From Halomonas sp. ML-15 (GTDB taxonomy: Bacteria; Pseudomonadota; Gammaproteobacteria; Pseudomonadales; Halomonadaceae), in NCBI RefSeq assembly GCF_014779595.1, contig NZ_JACXZT010000002.1, positions 310,001 through 374,000 of the forward strand: DNA of 64,000 bases, read 5' to 3'. The notes under the pieces are model-generated. The model did not search any database, had not been told where the DNA came from, and worked only from the letters and a program-made list of their open reading frames with translations. Shown here piece by piece: positions 1-9,253 of the stretch (the first letter of the stretch is position 1; each line of letters begins with the position of its first letter). The translations under genes were made by a program, and so were the position numbers.

Positions 1-1423
1 GAGTACCGCTATCGTGTGGCTGCGTCACGACCTGCGGGTGGCCGACAATCCGCTGTTCAGCGCCCTGGGAGGGGCCACGGCCCTGGCCTGTGTCTACGTA
101 CTGGATGCGCATGAATTGCGCCAGTGGGCGCCAGAGCAGGCAGCGAGCCGCTGCGGACCGGCGCGGCTGCGCTTCTTGTGGCAGAGCCTGATGGCGCTGC
201 GCGGCGAACTGCTCAAGCGCGGCAGCGATCTGCTGGTGCGCATTGGAGACCCCGCCGCAGCTATCGCCGAGCTGGCCCTGCGGCTAGATGTCGACCGGGT
301 GCTGGTACGTGACGAACCCGGCGTCGAGGAGCGCGCCCAGATCGAGCGCCTGGCGCAGTCGCTGGCGCAGCGCTGTCGGCTACAGTCTGTGGAGTCGGGC
401 ATGCTGTTCGAGCGTAGGCAACTGCCCTTTACGCTGGACGCCGTACCGACGTCGTTTTCGGCCTTTCGCCGACGGCTGGAGCGCGACTGGCAGGTAGCGG
501 ATCCGCGACCCGCTCCGGTGACCCTGCCGATGTGGCCGGATGGCGCGCCACGCGGCCTGCCTCCTCTCGATCAGGTCTGTCCGCGGGCAGCGGCATGGCG
601 GCCGAGTGCTGCCGCCAGCCTGGCCCTGGAGGGCGGCGAGGAAGCGGCTCACGCTCGCCTTGATCACTACCTCTGGGGCAGCAATGCGGTGGCCACCTAC
701 AAGGAGACCCGCAACGGTCTGCTGGGAGCTGACTTCTCGACGCGCTTCTCGGTATGGCTAGCTCACGGCTGCCTGTCGGCGCGCCAGGTGCATGCGGAGG
801 TGCGCGCCTGGGAGGCGGAGCATGGGGCCAATGCGTCGAGCTACTGGGTGATCTTCGAGCTGCTGTGGCGAGACTACTTCCACTGGGTCGCATGGCAGGA
901 AGGGGCGGGGCTATACGGCGGCGCCACCCTGTCGACGCCTGAGACAAGCCTGGTGGCATGGTGCAAGGGCAATACCGGCGTGCCCTTCATCGATGCCGCA
1001 ATGCGCGAACTCGGCGCCACCGGCTGGCTCTCCAACCGCGCACGACAGAACGTGGCCAGCTTTCTGGTCAAGGACCTCGGTGGGGACTGGCGGCTGGGGG
1101 CGGCGTGGTTCGAGCACTGTTTGATCGACTATGACGCCAGCAGTAATTGGGGCAACTGGCGCTATATTGCCGGGAGCGGCCGTGATCCACGCCAGGACCG
1201 CTATTTCAATGTGCTCAAGCAGGCGCGCCACTATGATCCCCAGGGCCACTATGTGACCCACTGGCTACCCGCCCTGCAGGCGCTGCCCCAGGGGGCGGCT
1301 CGCCATCAGCCCTGGCAGGCGGCGCCCGACCGGTTCGCTGCGCCGCTGGTCGAGCCGTCGTCGTGGCGTGAGTGGCGGATACCGGCATTGAGTGGCAGCG
1401 AACCGGTGGAGCCCGATGAATAG
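1..1423 (+). CDS. Cryptochrome DASH / DNA photolyase family flavoprotein (5' end just outside window)
   Basis: FAD-binding blue-light protein of the photolyase/cryptochrome family, expected to repair UV lesions (DASH members favour CPDs in single-stranded DNA) or to sense light. The reading frame is open from base 2 (Ser-Thr-Ala-Ile-Val-Trp-Leu-Arg) and base 1 is a G, so the natural ATG probably straddles the left edge with only two bases missing; the GTG at 14 is then internal. The antenna domain covers about residues 1-130 and the FAD domain about 200-440. The blocks YKETRNGLLG, WVIFELLWRDYFHW, TGWLSNRARQNVASFLVKDL and WGNWRYIAGSGRDPR are DASH-like rather than class I CPD photolyase-like. 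The stop overlaps the next start by eight bases. The DASH assignment is from motif memory, so the substrate is uncertain. Confidence 0.88.
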   Translation, partial: STAIVWLRHDLRVADNPLFSALGGATALACVYVLDAHELRQWAPEQAASRCGPARLRFLWQSLMALRGELLKRGSDLLVRIGDPAAAIAELALRLDVDRVLVRDEPGVEERAQIERLAQSLAQRCRLQSVESGMLFERRQLPFTLDAVPTSFSAFRRRLERDWQVADPRPAPVTLPMWPDGAPRGLPPLDQVCPRAAAWRPSAAASLALEGGEEAAHARLDHYLWGSNAVATYKETRNGLLGADFSTRFSVWLAHGCLSARQVHAEVRAWEAEHGANASSYWVIFELLWRDYFHWVAWQEGAGLYGGATLSTPETSLVAWCKGNTGVPFIDAAMRELGATGWLSNRARQNVASFLVKDLGGDWRLGAAWFEHCLIDYDASSNWGNWRYIAGSGRDPRQDRYFNVLKQARHYDPQGHYVTHWLPALQALPQGAARHQPWQAAPDRFAAPLVEPSSWREWRIPALSGSEPVEPDE

Positions 1424-1889
1424 GCCCGTGGCGCGCGGTGCGTTGATTCAGGGACGCCTGACCACCCGTCTGGGGGGTGCCGGCCTGCTGCCATTCGCCT
1501 TGGCGCTGGTAATCGCCTGGGCAGCGCCTCCTGACTGGCAGGCTTGGGCAGTCGGCGCCTTTCTCTTCTATAGCGCGGTGATCCTGTCGTTTCTCGGCGG
1601 CGTACAGTGGGGTGTGGCGATGAGCCTGGATACCCCCGATGACCCCGCCTTCGCCTCACGCATGCTGCGCAGCATGCTGCCGAGCCTGATCGCTTGGCCG
1701 GCACTGCTGCTGCCGGACCTGGCTGCCACCGCGGTTCTGATGGCAGGATATCTGCTGATTCACGCCTATGAGTGCCGCCCCGCCAGCCGCGCTCGGCTGC
1801 CCGACTGGTATCGTGCCCTGAGGCGCTATCTCACCCTATGCGTGGTGAGCGCGCATGCGCTGATGCTGCTGCGTCTGATGATCGGCTGA
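1416..1889 (+). CDS. DUF3429 integral membrane protein
   Basis: A 157-residue protein with four or five predicted membrane helices (for example the LLPFALALVIAW and FLFYSAVILSFLGGVQWGVAM stretches). The FLGGVQWG element is what I associate with the DUF3429 family, whose function is unknown. The ATG at 1416 lies inside the last codons of the cryptochrome gene (ATGAATAG), which suggests translational coupling. An in-frame start further upstream at 1392 would add eight residues but has no better ribosome site. It may share the light/oxidative-stress context of its neighbour, but nothing in the sequence shows this. Confidence 0.75.
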   Translation: MNRPVARGALIQGRLTTRLGGAGLLPFALALVIAWAAPPDWQAWAVGAFLFYSAVILSFLGGVQWGVAMSLDTPDDPAFASRMLRSMLPSLIAWPALLLPDLAATAVLMAGYLLIHAYECRPASRARLPDWYRALRRYLTLCVVSAHALMLLRLMIG

Positions 1890-1980
1890 GAGGCGATAAA
1901 CGGGGCTGGTTCCGGTGGCACTTCTGGGCGATGATCCGGGTCAGAGACTATCTATTCCGGAACCGCCGACAGGGATTGCC

Positions 1981-3279
1981 ATGCGTAAGCTTTTCTTCAC
2001 TTCACTCGTCTTCACCATGCTTGCCGGCTGCCAGTCCGGCGCCCAGCTGGCGGCGCCGGCCGCTGCCGACGACACCCAGCCGCAGGGCAACGACACCGCC
2101 TCTGGCAGTACTGCCGAGGCCAGCGCTTCTGCCTCGGCAGCCGACAATGGCGCAGAGCGACCGGCCAGCTTCACCGCCTGGGTCGATGCCTTCCGCCGTC
2201 ACGCGCGTAGCGAGGGGATTTCCCAGGCGACCCTCGATGAGGCTTTCGCCAACGTGCGCTACCAGCCGCGCATCATCGAGCTCGACCAGTCGCAGCCTGA
2301 GTTCGTACGGCCGATCTGGGAATATCTCGACACCGCGGTCTCCTCGACGCGCATCAATCAGGGCCGAGACAAGCTCGCCGAACATCGCGATACCGCGCGT
2401 GAGATGGAGCAGCGCTACGGCGTGCCGGCCGAGATCGTGGTGGCGATATGGGGCATCGAGAGCAACTATGGCGGTAACTTCGGCAGCTTCTCGACCATCG
2501 ATGCGCTGGCCACCCTTGGCTATGACGGCCGTCGCCAGAGTTTCGCCCGCGGCGAGTTGATGGCGGCGCTACGCATCATCGAGCAGGGCGATATTGCTGC
2601 CGAGCGGATGGTCGGCTCCTGGGCCGGTGCCATGGGCCATACCCAGTTTATCCCCTCGAGCTTCGAGGCCTACGCCAAGGATGGCGACGGCGATGGGCGC
2701 CGCGATATCTGGGGCAGCATTCCCGACGTCATGGCCTCTACCGCCAACTATCTGGCGCGGGCCGGCTGGCAGCGCGACCAGCCATGGGGCGTGGAGGTCG
2801 AGCTGGGCAGTGGTTTCGACTACTCCCAGGCCGACGATACGCGCTTGAGTAGCGCACAGTGGGCCGAGCGTGGTGTGCGCCCGGTGAACGGTGGCAGCCT
2901 GCCCGACTTCAACGAAGCGGCGGTGGTGGTGCCGGCGGGTGCCAACGGGCCAGCGTTCCTGGTCGGTCCCAACTATCGGGCGATCCTGCGCTACAACAAC
3001 GCCACCAGCTACGCATTGGCGGTGGGCAGCCTGGCCGATCAGATCGCCGGGCGCAGCGGCGTGGTACAGGGCTGGCCGCGCAGTGAACAGCCGCTGACCC
3101 GCAGCCAGGTGCGCGAGCTGCAGGAGCGCCTCAACGCTGCCGGCTTCGATACCGGCACCCCGGACGGGGTGTTCGGGCCTAACACCCGCAGTGGTCTGCG
3201 TAGCTATCAGCGCGCCGAAGGACTGGTGCCGGACGGTTTTGCCACCGCCAGCCTGCTGGAGCGACTGCAGCGCCGCTAG
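1981..3279 (+). CDS. Lytic murein transglycosylase, MltB family lipoprotein with peptidoglycan-binding domain
   Basis: Cleaves the MurNAc-GlcNAc bond of peptidoglycan to form 1,6-anhydro-muropeptides, from a membrane-anchored periplasmic position. The start at 1981 gives a lipoprotein signal with lipobox LAGC, followed by a low-complexity Ala/Ser/Asp linker. The SLT_2 catalytic domain spans roughly residues 60-350, with the catalytic glutamate in GIESNYGG at about residue 160. A C-terminal PG_binding_1 module (LQERLNAAGFDTGTPDGVFG onward) ends the 432-residue protein, like the SltB2/SltB3 type of Pseudomonas. The 91-base gap from DUF3429 shows no obvious terminator. The downstream gene is convergent. 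An earlier in-frame start at 1915 would bury the signal peptide and is rejected. Confidence 0.92.
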   Translation: MRKLFFTSLVFTMLAGCQSGAQLAAPAAADDTQPQGNDTASGSTAEASASASAADNGAERPASFTAWVDAFRRHARSEGISQATLDEAFANVRYQPRIIELDQSQPEFVRPIWEYLDTAVSSTRINQGRDKLAEHRDTAREMEQRYGVPAEIVVAIWGIESNYGGNFGSFSTIDALATLGYDGRRQSFARGELMAALRIIEQGDIAAERMVGSWAGAMGHTQFIPSSFEAYAKDGDGDGRRDIWGSIPDVMASTANYLARAGWQRDQPWGVEVELGSGFDYSQADDTRLSSAQWAERGVRPVNGGSLPDFNEAAVVVPAGANGPAFLVGPNYRAILRYNNATSYALAVGSLADQIAGRSGVVQGWPRSEQPLTRSQVRELQERLNAAGFDTGTPDGVFGPNTRSGLRSYQRAEGLVPDGFATASLLERLQRR

Positions 3280-3298
3280 GTAAGTCGGCCGCTCGCGG

Positions 3299-4012
3299 TC
3301 AGCCCAGCCGTGCCAGCAGCGCCACCACCGCGGTCTCGACGCGCAGAATGCGCGGGCCGAGGTGGACGCCCTCGCAGCCGGCGGCCAGGAGCTGCTCGAC
3401 TTCGTAGGGGATAAAACCGCCCTCGGGACCGACCAGCAGGGTAGCCGGCGTATCGATGCCCCGCGGGCAAGCAGCCGGCATGCCGGGGTGTGCCAGCAGC
3501 GCCCGGCGCCCGTCGATCTCCTCCGTCAAGCTGTCCTCGACGAAGGGTTTGAAACGGGTGGCCAGGCGAACCTCGGGGAGCACGGTGTCACGGGCCTGCT
3601 CGAGGCCCAGCAGCAGATGCTGATGCACCTTGTCGGCGGACAGCTCCGGCGACTGCCAGTAGCTCTTCTCGACGCGCCGGGTATGCAGCAGGGTGATTCG
3701 CTTCACGCCCAGCGCGGTGACATGCTCCAGGCTGCGAGCCAGCATGCGTGGGCGCGGCAGGGCCAGGACCAACTCGATGTCGAGTGGCGGCGGCGGCGGC
3801 TGGTCGAAGTCGTCCACCGCGAACCAGGCGCCATCGGCGTCCAGTCGGGTCAACCGGCCGCGGCCGATGCCGCCGCCGAGCCGGCCCAGAGTCAGCTCGT
3901 CCCCGGGGCTGGCGCGGTGTACGTCGCGTAGGTGGCGCAGGCGCCGCGGGTCGCGGATATGCGCCTGGCCGTCGGCCCGCCATTCGTCTGCTTCCAGCAG
4001 TATCAGGTTCAT
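3299..4012 (-). CDS. rsmE: 16S rRNA (uracil1498-N3)-methyltransferase
   Basis: SPOUT-class methyltransferase that methylates N3 of U1498 in 16S rRNA using S-adenosylmethionine. At 237 residues it has the usual family length: an N-terminal PUA-like part (RHLRDVHRASPGDEL) followed by the knotted SPOUT domain. The SAM-binding knot is visible as LLVGPEGGF and LGPRILRVETA near the C terminus. It is convergent with the transglycosylase gene (20-base gap) and divergent from phaR. The start is preceded by a purine-rich GAAGAG on the minus strand. A run of five prolines (residues about 71-75) is a minor oddity. Assignment is secure from the knot motif. Confidence 0.93.
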   Translation of the reverse strand: MNLILLEADEWRADGQAHIRDPRRLRHLRDVHRASPGDELTLGRLGGGIGRGRLTRLDADGAWFAVDDFDQPPPPPLDIELVLALPRPRMLARSLEHVTALGVKRITLLHTRRVEKSYWQSPELSADKVHQHLLLGLEQARDTVLPEVRLATRFKPFVEDSLTEEIDGRRALLAHPGMPAACPRGIDTPATLLVGPEGGFIPYEVEQLLAAGCEGVHLGPRILRVETAVVALLARLG

Positions 4013-4133
4013 CTCGACTCTTCATTGCGGCTTGGCTAGCAGCCGCTAGTCTACCCCAGCGGGGACGAGTTTCGTTTGCATGACCGGCCAGCCGGTGCAC
4101 AATACCCTCAACAATGGATAAAGGAGCAGCGCC

Positions 4134-4589
4134 GTGCGCGTGATTCGCAAGTATGCCAACCGCCGTCTCTACGATACCGAGCAGAGTCGCTATGTGACCC
4201 TCGAGGATCTGCGCGGGCTGATTCTCGAGGAGCAGCCGTTCCGCGTCGAAGACGCCAAGAGCGGCGAGGATCTGACGCGTACCATCCTGCTCTCGATCAT
4301 CATCGAGCAGGAGCAGGCCGACGGTGAGTCGGAGGTATTCTCCAACGACCTGCTGGAGCAGTTGATCCGGGTCTATGCCATGTCCCAGCCGCTGCCGCTG
4401 GCGCGCTATCTGGAGCAGGGCACGCGCTTGATGATGGAGCAGCAGCAGCGCATGCAGGATCAGTGGCAGCAGGCCATGCGCCACTCGCCGATGGAGCTGA
4501 TGCGCGAGCTGGCCGAGGAGAACATGCGCTTCTGGCAGCAGACCATCAACCAGGGACAGCAGCAGCAGCGCAAGGACGACGAGGAGTGA
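4134..4589 (+). CDS. phaR: Polyhydroxyalkanoate synthesis repressor
   Basis: DNA-binding regulator of polyhydroxyalkanoate storage; family members repress phasin and synthesis genes and also bind PHA granules. The N-terminal PHB_acc_N domain is clear (RKYANRRLYDTEQSRYVTL, residues 4-22), followed by a PHB_acc segment and a Gln/Met/Glu-rich helical tail that may form a coiled coil. Translation starts at GTG 4134, preceded by AAGGAG at optimal distance; no ATG fits. Length 151 residues. No PHA synthase or phasin gene is in the window, so its targets lie elsewhere. The divergent gap to rsmE (about 120 bases) holds its promoter, but I see no convincing -35/-10 pair. Confidence 0.88.
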   Translation: MRVIRKYANRRLYDTEQSRYVTLEDLRGLILEEQPFRVEDAKSGEDLTRTILLSIIIEQEQADGESEVFSNDLLEQLIRVYAMSQPLPLARYLEQGTRLMMEQQQRMQDQWQQAMRHSPMELMRELAEENMRFWQQTINQGQQQQRKDDEE

Positions 4590-4680
4590 TGGCGGCCGAC
4601 AGCCTGCCGGCCTTTCTGGCATACTATCGGCCCGAAATCTTTCCCATCCTGCGTATCAATCTGTCGAGCAAGGTCTGTAG

Positions 4681-5967
<1,287 letters not shown>

Positions 5968-6037
5968 TGAGCGCCATCCTTAGGTTGTCTGCCGTCGGCC
6001 CGTCCATTGCCGCTTACAACAACAATCGGAGAGACCC

Positions 6038-6094
6038 ATGATACCCATCGCTATCCGGCGCCGTTGCTGTCACTCCATCGTGGGGCGCGACTGA
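6038..6094 (+). CDS. Putative 18-residue leader peptide coupled to phosphoribulokinase
   Basis: A short frame with its own Shine-Dalgarno (CGGAGAG, seven bases upstream of ATG 6038) encodes MIPIAIRRRCCHSIVGRD and ends in TGA, whose last A is the first base of the ATG of prkB (TGATG). The spacing is what one expects of translational coupling, and prkB itself has only a weak ribosome site. The peptide has three consecutive Arg and two adjacent Cys but no stretch of a single amino acid like a classical attenuator. No attenuator hairpin was found. It may be a coupling device only; whether a peptide accumulates is unknown. Confidence 0.45.
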   Translation: MIPIAIRRRCCHSIVGRD

Positions 6095-6966
6095 TGTCCC
6101 GCGAGTACCCGGTAATCGCGGTGACCGGCTCGTCGGGCGCCGGCACCACCACGGTGCGGCGTACCTTCGAGCGCATGTTCGCCCGTGAGGACGTGCATGC
6201 CGCCTTCGTCGACGGCGACGCCTTCCATCGCTATACCCGCGATGAGCTGGCGCGGATGTTCCGTGAGGAGCCCGAGCGCACCGATGAGCTGTCGCATTTC
6301 GCCGTCGAGGCCAACCTGCTCGATCGCCTCGAGGCGCTGCTGCAGGAGTATGGCGAGCAGGGCACCGGCACCTACCGGCACTATATTCACGCCGAAGACA
6401 AGCGCATGATCGAAGGCGGTCACCAGATCGGTACCTTTACCGACTGGCAACCGCTGCCCTGCGGCACCGATCTGCTGTTCTACGAAGGGCTGCACGGCGG
6501 CCTGGTCACCGCCGATCTGGATATCGCCCGTCACGTCGACCTGCTGGTCGGGGTGGCGCCGACCATGAACCTGGAGTGGATCCAGAAGATTGATCGCGAC
6601 ACCAAGCTGCGCGGCTACTCCCAGGAGGCGGTGATCGACACCATTCTGGGTCGCATGCACGACTACGTGCGCTATATTCAGCCGCAGTTCTCCCGCACTC
6701 ATATCAACTTCCAGCGCGTGCCCACCGTGGACACCTCCAACCCCTTCGAGGTGCAGGATATTCCCACCGACGCCGAGTCGTTCGTGGTGATTCGTTTCCG
6801 CGACCCTTCGGCGGTGGACTTTCCCTATCTGTTGGCGATGATCCAGGATGCCTTCATGAGCCGTCCACACACCCTGGTCGTGCCCGGCTCGCGGATGCCG
6901 CTGGCGATGGAGCTGATCCTGGCTCCGCTGGTGCGCCATCTGCTCGCCCAGCGGCGCTTTCGTTGA
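6094..6966 (+). CDS. prkB: Phosphoribulokinase, class I (PrkB type)
   Basis: Transfers phosphate from ATP to ribulose 5-phosphate to give ribulose 1,5-bisphosphate. The 290-residue protein carries the class I P-loop GSSGAGTTTV (residues about 9-18), the EGDAFHR-like VDGDAFHRYTRDE, FYEGLHGG, LEWIQKIDRD and VDTSNPF blocks of proteobacterial phosphoribulokinases. No RuBisCO gene is in the window; E. coli PrkB is a similar orphan located beside yhfA, and a YhfA-like OsmC gene lies 1.2 kb downstream here. The start at ATG 6094 overlaps the stop of a short upstream frame. Biochemical family is secure; the physiological role of an orphan enzyme is not. Confidence 0.9.
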   Translation: MSREYPVIAVTGSSGAGTTTVRRTFERMFAREDVHAAFVDGDAFHRYTRDELARMFREEPERTDELSHFAVEANLLDRLEALLQEYGEQGTGTYRHYIHAEDKRMIEGGHQIGTFTDWQPLPCGTDLLFYEGLHGGLVTADLDIARHVDLLVGVAPTMNLEWIQKIDRDTKLRGYSQEAVIDTILGRMHDYVRYIQPQFSRTHINFQRVPTVDTSNPFEVQDIPTDAESFVVIRFRDPSAVDFPYLLAMIQDAFMSRPHTLVVPGSRMPLAMELILAPLVRHLLAQRRFR

Positions 6967-6990
6967 CCGCATCACCCGTGAGGAGTCGTC

Positions 6991-7332
6991 ATGTCTACGC
7001 TGTTCAGCAAGATCATCGATCGTGAAGTGCCCGCCGACATCGTCTATGAAGACGACCAGGTGCTGGCCTTTCACGACATCAATCCCCAGGCCCCGACGCA
7101 TATCCTGATCATCCCCAAGAAGCCGATCGCTACCCTCAACGACCTCACCGAGGAGGATCAGGCCCTGGTAGGGCGGTTGCCGCTGGTCGCTGCCCAACTG
7201 GCCAAGCAGCTGGGCTTCGCCGACGAGGGCTATCGGGTAGTGATGAACTGCAATGAAAATGGTGGCCAGACGGTCTACCATATACATATGCACCTGATGG
7301 GCGGTCGCCGCTTCACTTGGCCGGCTGGCTAG
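6991..7332 (+). CDS. HIT-family nucleotide hydrolase (HinT-like)
   Basis: Purine nucleoside phosphoramidase of the histidine-triad family, cytosolic. The 113-residue chain has the HinT core [28 protein letters not shown], and the catalytic triad HIHMH near the C terminus followed by LMGGR. ATG 6991 is preceded by GAGGAG with good spacing, 24 bases after prkB, so the two genes may be cotranscribed. Length and motifs match the E. coli HinT (YcfF) branch. The natural substrate in this organism cannot be read from sequence. Confidence 0.93.
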   Translation: MSTLFSKIIDREVPADIVYEDDQVLAFHDINPQAPTHILIIPKKPIATLNDLTEEDQALVGRLPLVAAQLAKQLGFADEGYRVVMNCNENGGQTVYHIHMHLMGGRRFTWPAG

Positions 7333-7415
7333 CTGGCGCTCTGCGGACTCCGCGCACCTAACAAGCGCCGCGACGCATCGGTGCATACCCTTTCCGTACT
7401 AACAGCGCAGTAACG

Positions 7416-7443
7416 GACGGTCGCTCCTCTCGGGGCGGCCGTC
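7416..7443 (+). terminator. Hairpin downstream of the HIT gene, possible terminator
   Basis: Arms 7416-7424 and 7435-7443 can form nine pairs (one G-U) around a ten-base loop. No clear U-run follows, so intrinsic termination would be weak. It sits in the 146-base gap before coq7. Confidence 0.3.
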
Positions 7444-7478
7444 TGCTGCGCGCATCCTTTGTGCCAGGAGGCGCCGCC

Positions 7479-8120
7479 ATGTCACGCCAACTCTCCTCCA
7501 CCGACCAGTGGATCGGCCAGTTCGATAGCGTGCTGCGTACGCTGTTGCCAAATGCCGCCCAGGCGTCGCGACCGTCACCGGCCGACGACCTGCCAGAGGC
7601 GACGTTCAGTGAGGCCGAGCGAGAGCACACGGTGGGGTTGATGCGTATCAATCACACCGGTGAGGTGTGTGCCCAGGCGCTTTATCAGGGCCAGGGGCTG
7701 ACCGCCAAGCTGCCCGATACGCGAGAGCAGATGGAGCGCGCGGCCCAGGAGGAGATCGACCATCTGGCCTGGTGCGCCGCACGCCTGGAGGAGCTCGATG
7801 GCCGCACCAGCCTGCTCAATCCGCTGTTCTATGCCGCCTCGTTCGGGCTCGGTGCGGTGGCCGGTGCGGTGGGCGATCGGGTCAGCCTGGGATTCGTGGC
7901 TGCCACCGAGGAGCAGGTCGGCAAGCACCTCGATCAGCACCTGCAGGAGCTGCCGCCCGCCGATAGTCGTTCACGGGCAGTGCTCGAGCAGATGCGCGAA
8001 GATGAAGCGCATCATGAGCGCTGGGCACTGGAGGCCGGCGGTGCGCGCTTCCCGCTGCCGGTCAAGCTGGGCATGCGGCTGGTCTCCAAGGTGATGACCC
8101 AGAGCGTCTATCGTCTGTAG
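7479..8120 (+). CDS. coq7: 3-demethoxyubiquinol 3-hydroxylase
   Basis: Di-iron hydroxylase of ubiquinone synthesis that acts on 2-polyprenyl-3-methyl-6-methoxy-1,4-benzoquinol at the membrane. The 213-residue protein shows the paired carboxylate/His motifs EEIDHLAW and EDEAHHERW, and the start of the ferritin-like fold at [22 protein letters not shown] 7479 is chosen because CAGGAGG lies at proper distance; an in-frame GTG at 7461 overlaps that ribosome site. It sits between the HIT gene and an OsmC-like gene; a coq7/OsmC neighbourhood also occurs in Pseudomonas near vfr and speD. Both of those are absent here. Confidence 0.93.
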   Translation: MSRQLSSTDQWIGQFDSVLRTLLPNAAQASRPSPADDLPEATFSEAEREHTVGLMRINHTGEVCAQALYQGQGLTAKLPDTREQMERAAQEEIDHLAWCAARLEELDGRTSLLNPLFYAASFGLGAVAGAVGDRVSLGFVAATEEQVGKHLDQHLQELPPADSRSRAVLEQMREDEAHHERWALEAGGARFPLPVKLGMRLVSKVMTQSVYRL

Positions 8121-8135
8121 CGCTCGGCGCTCTCC

Positions 8136-8555
8136 TTACTCCTCGAGAATGGTGTAGGCGTGGCTGATCTCGACGCCGCCTTGGGCGAGCATGATCGAGG
8201 CGCTGCAGTATTTCTCGGCGGACAGTGACACCGCGCGCTCTACCTGCTTCTCCTTGAGCCCTCGGCCGGTGACGGTGAAATGCACGTGGATCTTGGTGAA
8301 CACGCTGGGCACGCTGTCGGCGCGTTCGGCCTCGATGGTCGCCACGCAGTCGCTGACCGGAGCGCGGGACTTCTCGAGGATCTCCAACACGTCGAAGGAG
8401 GTGCAGGCGCCGAGGCCCATCAGCAGCATTTCCATCGGGCGTGGGCCGGTGTTACGGCCGCCATGATCCGGCGGGCCGTCGATGACCACACTGTGGCCGC
8501 TGCCGGATTCGGCAACGAACTGGCGACCGTCGGTCCATTTGACACTGGCTTTCAT
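8136..8555 (-). CDS. OsmC-family protein (YhfA-like)
   Basis: A 139-residue OsmC/Ohr-fold protein. Family members reduce organic peroxides using two cysteines; the YhfA branch has no firmly established role. The helix motif LLMGLGACTSFDVLEIL carries one cysteine and EKYCSASIML the second, so both redox cysteines are present. The start at 8555 (ATGAAAGCC) is followed by the conserved beta strand ASVKWTDG; longer in-frame extensions run into murU and are rejected. It is convergent with coq7 with a 15-base gap. It is transcribed in the same direction as murU, 20 bases downstream of it, so it may be the last gene of the amgK-murU transcript. Confidence 0.88.
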   Translation of the reverse strand: MKASVKWTDGRQFVAESGSGHSVVIDGPPDHGGRNTGPRPMEMLLMGLGACTSFDVLEILEKSRAPVSDCVATIEAERADSVPSVFTKIHVHFTVTGRGLKEKQVERAVSLSAEKYCSASIMLAQGGVEISHAYTILEE

Positions 8556-8575
8556 GTGGCGAGTCCTTTGGTGAT

Positions 8576-9253
8576 TTATTGAGCGGCGGGCGATTGCCGC
8601 AGGTAAGTATCCAGCGCGTCTAGCCGTGCCGGTGTGCCGACATCGACCCAGGCGCCGCGGTGATGCTGCCCGCTGACCTGACCGGCATCCATGGCGCGCT
8701 TGAGCAGCGGCGCCAGGGCAAAGGCGCCCGGCGGCTGGTCGGCGACCAGCGCCGGATCGATCAGACTCAAACCGGCAAAGGTCAGACGCGGCGTGCCATC
8801 GACGTGAACGGCGCCGGCATCGTCGAGATGAAAATCGCCGGCCGGATGGTGGTCGGGGTTGTCGACCAGCCATAGATGCGCCAGGGCGCCCTTCAGCGCT
8901 GGCAGGGCGCTGAGCTCGGCATCACACCAGATATCGCCATTGACCAGCAAGAACGGCGCCGTGCCGAGCAGCGGTAGCGCCTGGCGGATGCCGCCACCGG
9001 TCTCCAGCGGCGTCTCTTCCCGGCTCCAGGCGATGCGTACGCCGTAGTCGCTGCCATCGCCCAGCGCCTGGATGATCTGTTCGCCGCGGTAGCTGACGTT
9101 GATCACGATATCATCGATGCCCGCCGCCGCCAGCCGCGTCAGGTGGTGGGCGATCAGCGGTTTGCCGGCCACTGGCAGCAGCGGTTTGGGGCAGTGGTCG
9201 GTGAGCGGACGCATGCGAGTGCCGAACCCGGCGGCGAGGATCATCGCTTTCAT
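8576..9253 (-). CDS. murU: N-acetylmuramate alpha-1-phosphate uridylyltransferase
   Basis: Converts MurNAc alpha-1-phosphate and UTP to UDP-MurNAc in the peptidoglycan-recycling bypass that avoids fosfomycin-sensitive MurA. The 225-residue nucleotidyltransferase starts with MILAAGFGTRMRPLTDHCPK and has VNGDIWCD as the metal/UTP-binding block. It lacks the left-handed beta-helix of GlmU-type enzymes, as expected for MurU. Its ATG overlaps the amgK stop (ATGA), a strong operon sign, and the amgK-murU pair divergent from lptD is the known Pseudomonas arrangement. Confidence 0.92.
   Translation of the reverse strand: MKAMILAAGFGTRMRPLTDHCPKPLLPVAGKPLIAHHLTRLAAAGIDDIVINVSYRGEQIIQALGDGSDYGVRIAWSREETPLETGGGIRQALPLLGTAPFLLVNGDIWCDAELSALPALKGALAHLWLVDNPDHHPAGDFHLDDAGAVHVDGTPRLTFAGLSLIDPALVADQPPGAFALAPLLKRAMDAGQVSGQHHRGAWVDVGTPARLDALDTYLRQSPAAQ

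Noticed and set aside
6038-6966. In-frame start of phosphoribulokinase at TTG 6007
   Set aside because: It would add 29 residues without family similarity and ignore the TGATG junction.
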